Below, one piece after another: positions 62,580 to 64,000 of a stretch of 64,000 nucleotides of DNA. The DNA comes from Streptococcus mitis (GTDB taxonomy: Bacteria > Bacillota > Bacilli > Lactobacillales > Streptococcaceae): the NCBI RefSeq assembly GCF_023109105.1, contig NZ_JALDTZ010000001.1:244446-308445 (forward strand), written 5' to 3'. How positions within the stretch are numbered: the first letter of the stretch is position 1; each line of letters begins with the position of its first letter. Both the position numbers and the translations under genes were made by a program. The notes beneath the pieces were generated by a model, which saw only the letters and a list, made by a program, of their open reading frames with translations, was not told the origin of the DNA and ran no database searches.

Positions 62580-63515
62580 TTACTCTTCTTTGCGAATCAA
62601 GTCCATTACTTGATTGCGGTCTAATATCCATTGAGCCCTCTCATCCTTTTCATAGGTGCGATTCGATAGGAAAATAGCCGCTTCTTGTTTCTGACGATTC
62701 CACATGATAAAGGTACCTGTATAGCCCGTATGGTCTAGCCAATCTCCTTCCAAATTCCATGCCAAAGAACGTTCCTTGTCATTCAAAGGAGAAAAATTTT
62801 GACTCAAATCTCTTGCAAAATCATCTGCTAAGTAATGTTCTAAAAAGATTTGTAAATCCTTTACTGTCGAAAATAAACCAGCACTACCTGCATGTCTGCC
62901 CAAAAGGCGAGCCTTGGGATCATGTACCAAACCTGCCTCTACACCTCTGACTGTTGGAACAGCAAGCTCAACAGGGCCAAACTGGGTTTCCTTCATTCCC
63001 CAAGGATTCCAAACTTGTTCTTGTAAAATCACATCCAGGTCTTGATTAAAGATTCTTTCCAAAATAAAACCTAAAAGCAAAAAATGGACATCCGAATAAA
63101 GAAAGGCTGGCTGACTTCGTCTCTTGAGATGAAACATGGCTTCCTTTAATTCTGAGGCAGTTAAAAGATCACGATTGGGAATAAACGGATCAAGATCTGT
63201 AGCATGAGTTAAGAGCTGACGAATAGTGATGTCTGGATAATCACACTCAGCTAAAAAATCTGTTACCGGTCTATCAATATCTAATTTGCCTTTTTCCCAC
63301 AAAAAGGTAAAAACCGTACCAACTCCAACAACCTTGCTGACACTGGCTAGGTCATAAACTAGTCCTGCCTCTGTCTGCAAGCCATGCTCTGGGTCACTCT
63401 GGCCAATATAGAACTCCGTCCATTGATTGTCCTTAAAATACGCAAAAGAGGCTCCGGGATAAATCCCTGCCTCGATTTGTTCTTCTATTTTTTTAATAAT
63501 CTTGGTCCACTTCAT
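62580..63515 (-). CDS. Serine hydrolase of the beta-lactamase/PBP-like fold
   Basis: 311 residues. The class C beta-lactamase-related fold shows SxxK as SVSK (residues 58-61) in DLASVSKVVG, a YSD in place of the usual Y-x-N, and HTG (DHTGYTGTF) for the KTG box. No signal peptide. Family members include esterases and peptidases, and antibiotic resistance is not implied. The ATG overlaps the cppA-like stop (ATGA). Confidence 0.8.
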   Translation of the reverse strand: MKWTKIIKKIEEQIEAGIYPGASFAYFKDNQWTEFYIGQSDPEHGLQTEAGLVYDLASVSKVVGVGTVFTFLWEKGKLDIDRPVTDFLAECDYPDITIRQLLTHATDLDPFIPNRDLLTASELKEAMFHLKRRSQPAFLYSDVHFLLLGFILERIFNQDLDVILQEQVWNPWGMKETQFGPVELAVPTVRGVEAGLVHDPKARLLGRHAGSAGLFSTVKDLQIFLEHYLADDFARDLSQNFSPLNDKERSLAWNLEGDWLDHTGYTGTFIMWNRQKQEAAIFLSNRTYEKDERAQWILDRNQVMDLIRKEE

Positions 63516-64000
63516 ACTTCTTCAAACCACAATTCAACATTATTTCTATCTTTACCAAGGAAGAATTTTTCAGACTTAGGAATAAAATATTCGGTAGATT
63601 CAAATTTCTGGCGCAGACTTGCTATATCTAGTTCATTGACCAAGAACTTGAGCATAGATAAGTCCCAAGTAACCGTATTGTCCACAGTCAAATCCTGCCC
63701 CTGAGCTGGGATAAAATCAACTGATGCCCCAATTTCAGATACTTCCAAGAAACTTTCGATATCTGTTGGGAGATGTAATTCCATAGAAATCTCAAATTCA
63801 CTCAAAGAAATTGATTCCAAATCTGTTTGAAATTCAGGCTTTTCTTCCACTTCTACTAGTCTTTCTCTATCATCTTCCGCATGAACCAAAATCAAATCAT
63901 CTTCTGGCGAGAAAATTTCAAAAGCATAGCCATTTTGACCTTTGTATAATCGATGAATCGAATCTGTTTTAGATAAGAGTCCTTCAATTTCTAAGGGATT
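63512..64000 (-). CDS. cppA: CppA-like protein, truncated at the window edge
   Basis: The frame is open to the window end, reading NPLEIEGLLSKTDSIHR and onward, so 162 residues of the C-terminal part are here. The segments SPEDDLILVHAEDDRERL and SKSEKFFLGKDRNNVELWFEE resemble the glyoxalase-like CppA proteins, originally described as C3-degrading proteinases. The start lies outside. The last codon overlaps the hydrolase start. Confidence 0.65.
   Translation of the reverse strand, partial: NPLEIEGLLSKTDSIHRLYKGQNGYAFEIFSPEDDLILVHAEDDRERLVEVEEKPEFQTDLESISLSEFEISMELHLPTDIESFLEVSEIGASVDFIPAQGQDLTVDNTVTWDLSMLKFLVNELDIASLRQKFESTEYFIPKSEKFFLGKDRNNVELWFEEV

Noticed and set aside
62580..63515. Antibiotic-resistance beta-lactamase
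   Set aside because: No signal peptide, altered YxN and KTG boxes; closer to a general serine hydrolase.

Overview
The window is low-GC Firmicute DNA and fits a mitis-group Streptococcus (S. mitis, S. oralis or S. pseudopneumoniae type, close to S. pneumoniae). The evidence is: PavA/RqcH-, PmrA- and CbpE/Pce-type proteins, ComX-type combox promoters (TACGAATA), three pneumococcal RUP repeats, and a choline-binding protein, which implies phosphocholine on the cell surface. The ATP synthase c subunit is close to the pneumococcal one but not identical as I remember it, and gene order departs from the pneumococcal chromosome at about 37-48 kb. I therefore favour a non-pneumococcal mitis-group species. 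This is inference from memory, not a search.

Layout. 1-37 kb is a housekeeping block, mostly on the minus strand: a combox for a competence gene off the left edge (probably coiA); tehB, smpB, rnr, secG, rpmG, pmrA; coaE-mutM-era-dgkA-ybeY; divergent pavA/rqcH; a PyrR-attenuated pyrK-pyrDB operon; gloA; infC-rpmI-rplT with its leader; a small ABC transporter beside a Tyr-rich peptide ORF; comEA-comEC; a GNAT gene; ald; phoH, cvfB, frr, pyrH, trmFO; rsmI-yabA-holB-tmk; proB-proA-proC; cbpE; rluD; lspA; cpsY-type lysR. 37-47.7 kb is an accessory island: an IS110-family 3' remnant, an IS630-family remnant joined to the 5' part of a group II intron, a RUP, a 2417-residue LPXTG adhesin, and a longer but frameshifted IS110-family element. 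47.7-64 kb is core again: an Ali-type oligopeptide-binding lipoprotein, a 6-phosphogluconolactonase, the complete F1Fo ATPase operon (atpEBFHAGDC), a U32 peptidase, guaA, a GntR regulator, a DMT exporter, a beta-lactamase-fold hydrolase and the start of a cppA-like gene.

How the parts fit together. smpB and rnr overlap and encode partners in trans-translation. PavA/RqcH acts in the parallel ribosome-rescue route. comEA-comEC take up DNA under the late-competence sigma factor. proB, proA and proC form the proline pathway. lspA matures lipoproteins such as the Ali-type one. The adhesin is built from nine FctA-type pilin-like modules and three antigen I/II C-terminal-like modules. It has a strong promoter and terminator of its own, and it lies between direct IS110 copies through which it could be lost.

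No tRNA, rRNA or CRISPR array was seen. The adhesin, the IS110 left end as a possible bridge RNA, the IS630/intron chimera, the Tyr-rich ORF with its ABC transporter, and the infC and pyrK leaders are the items most worth a second look.
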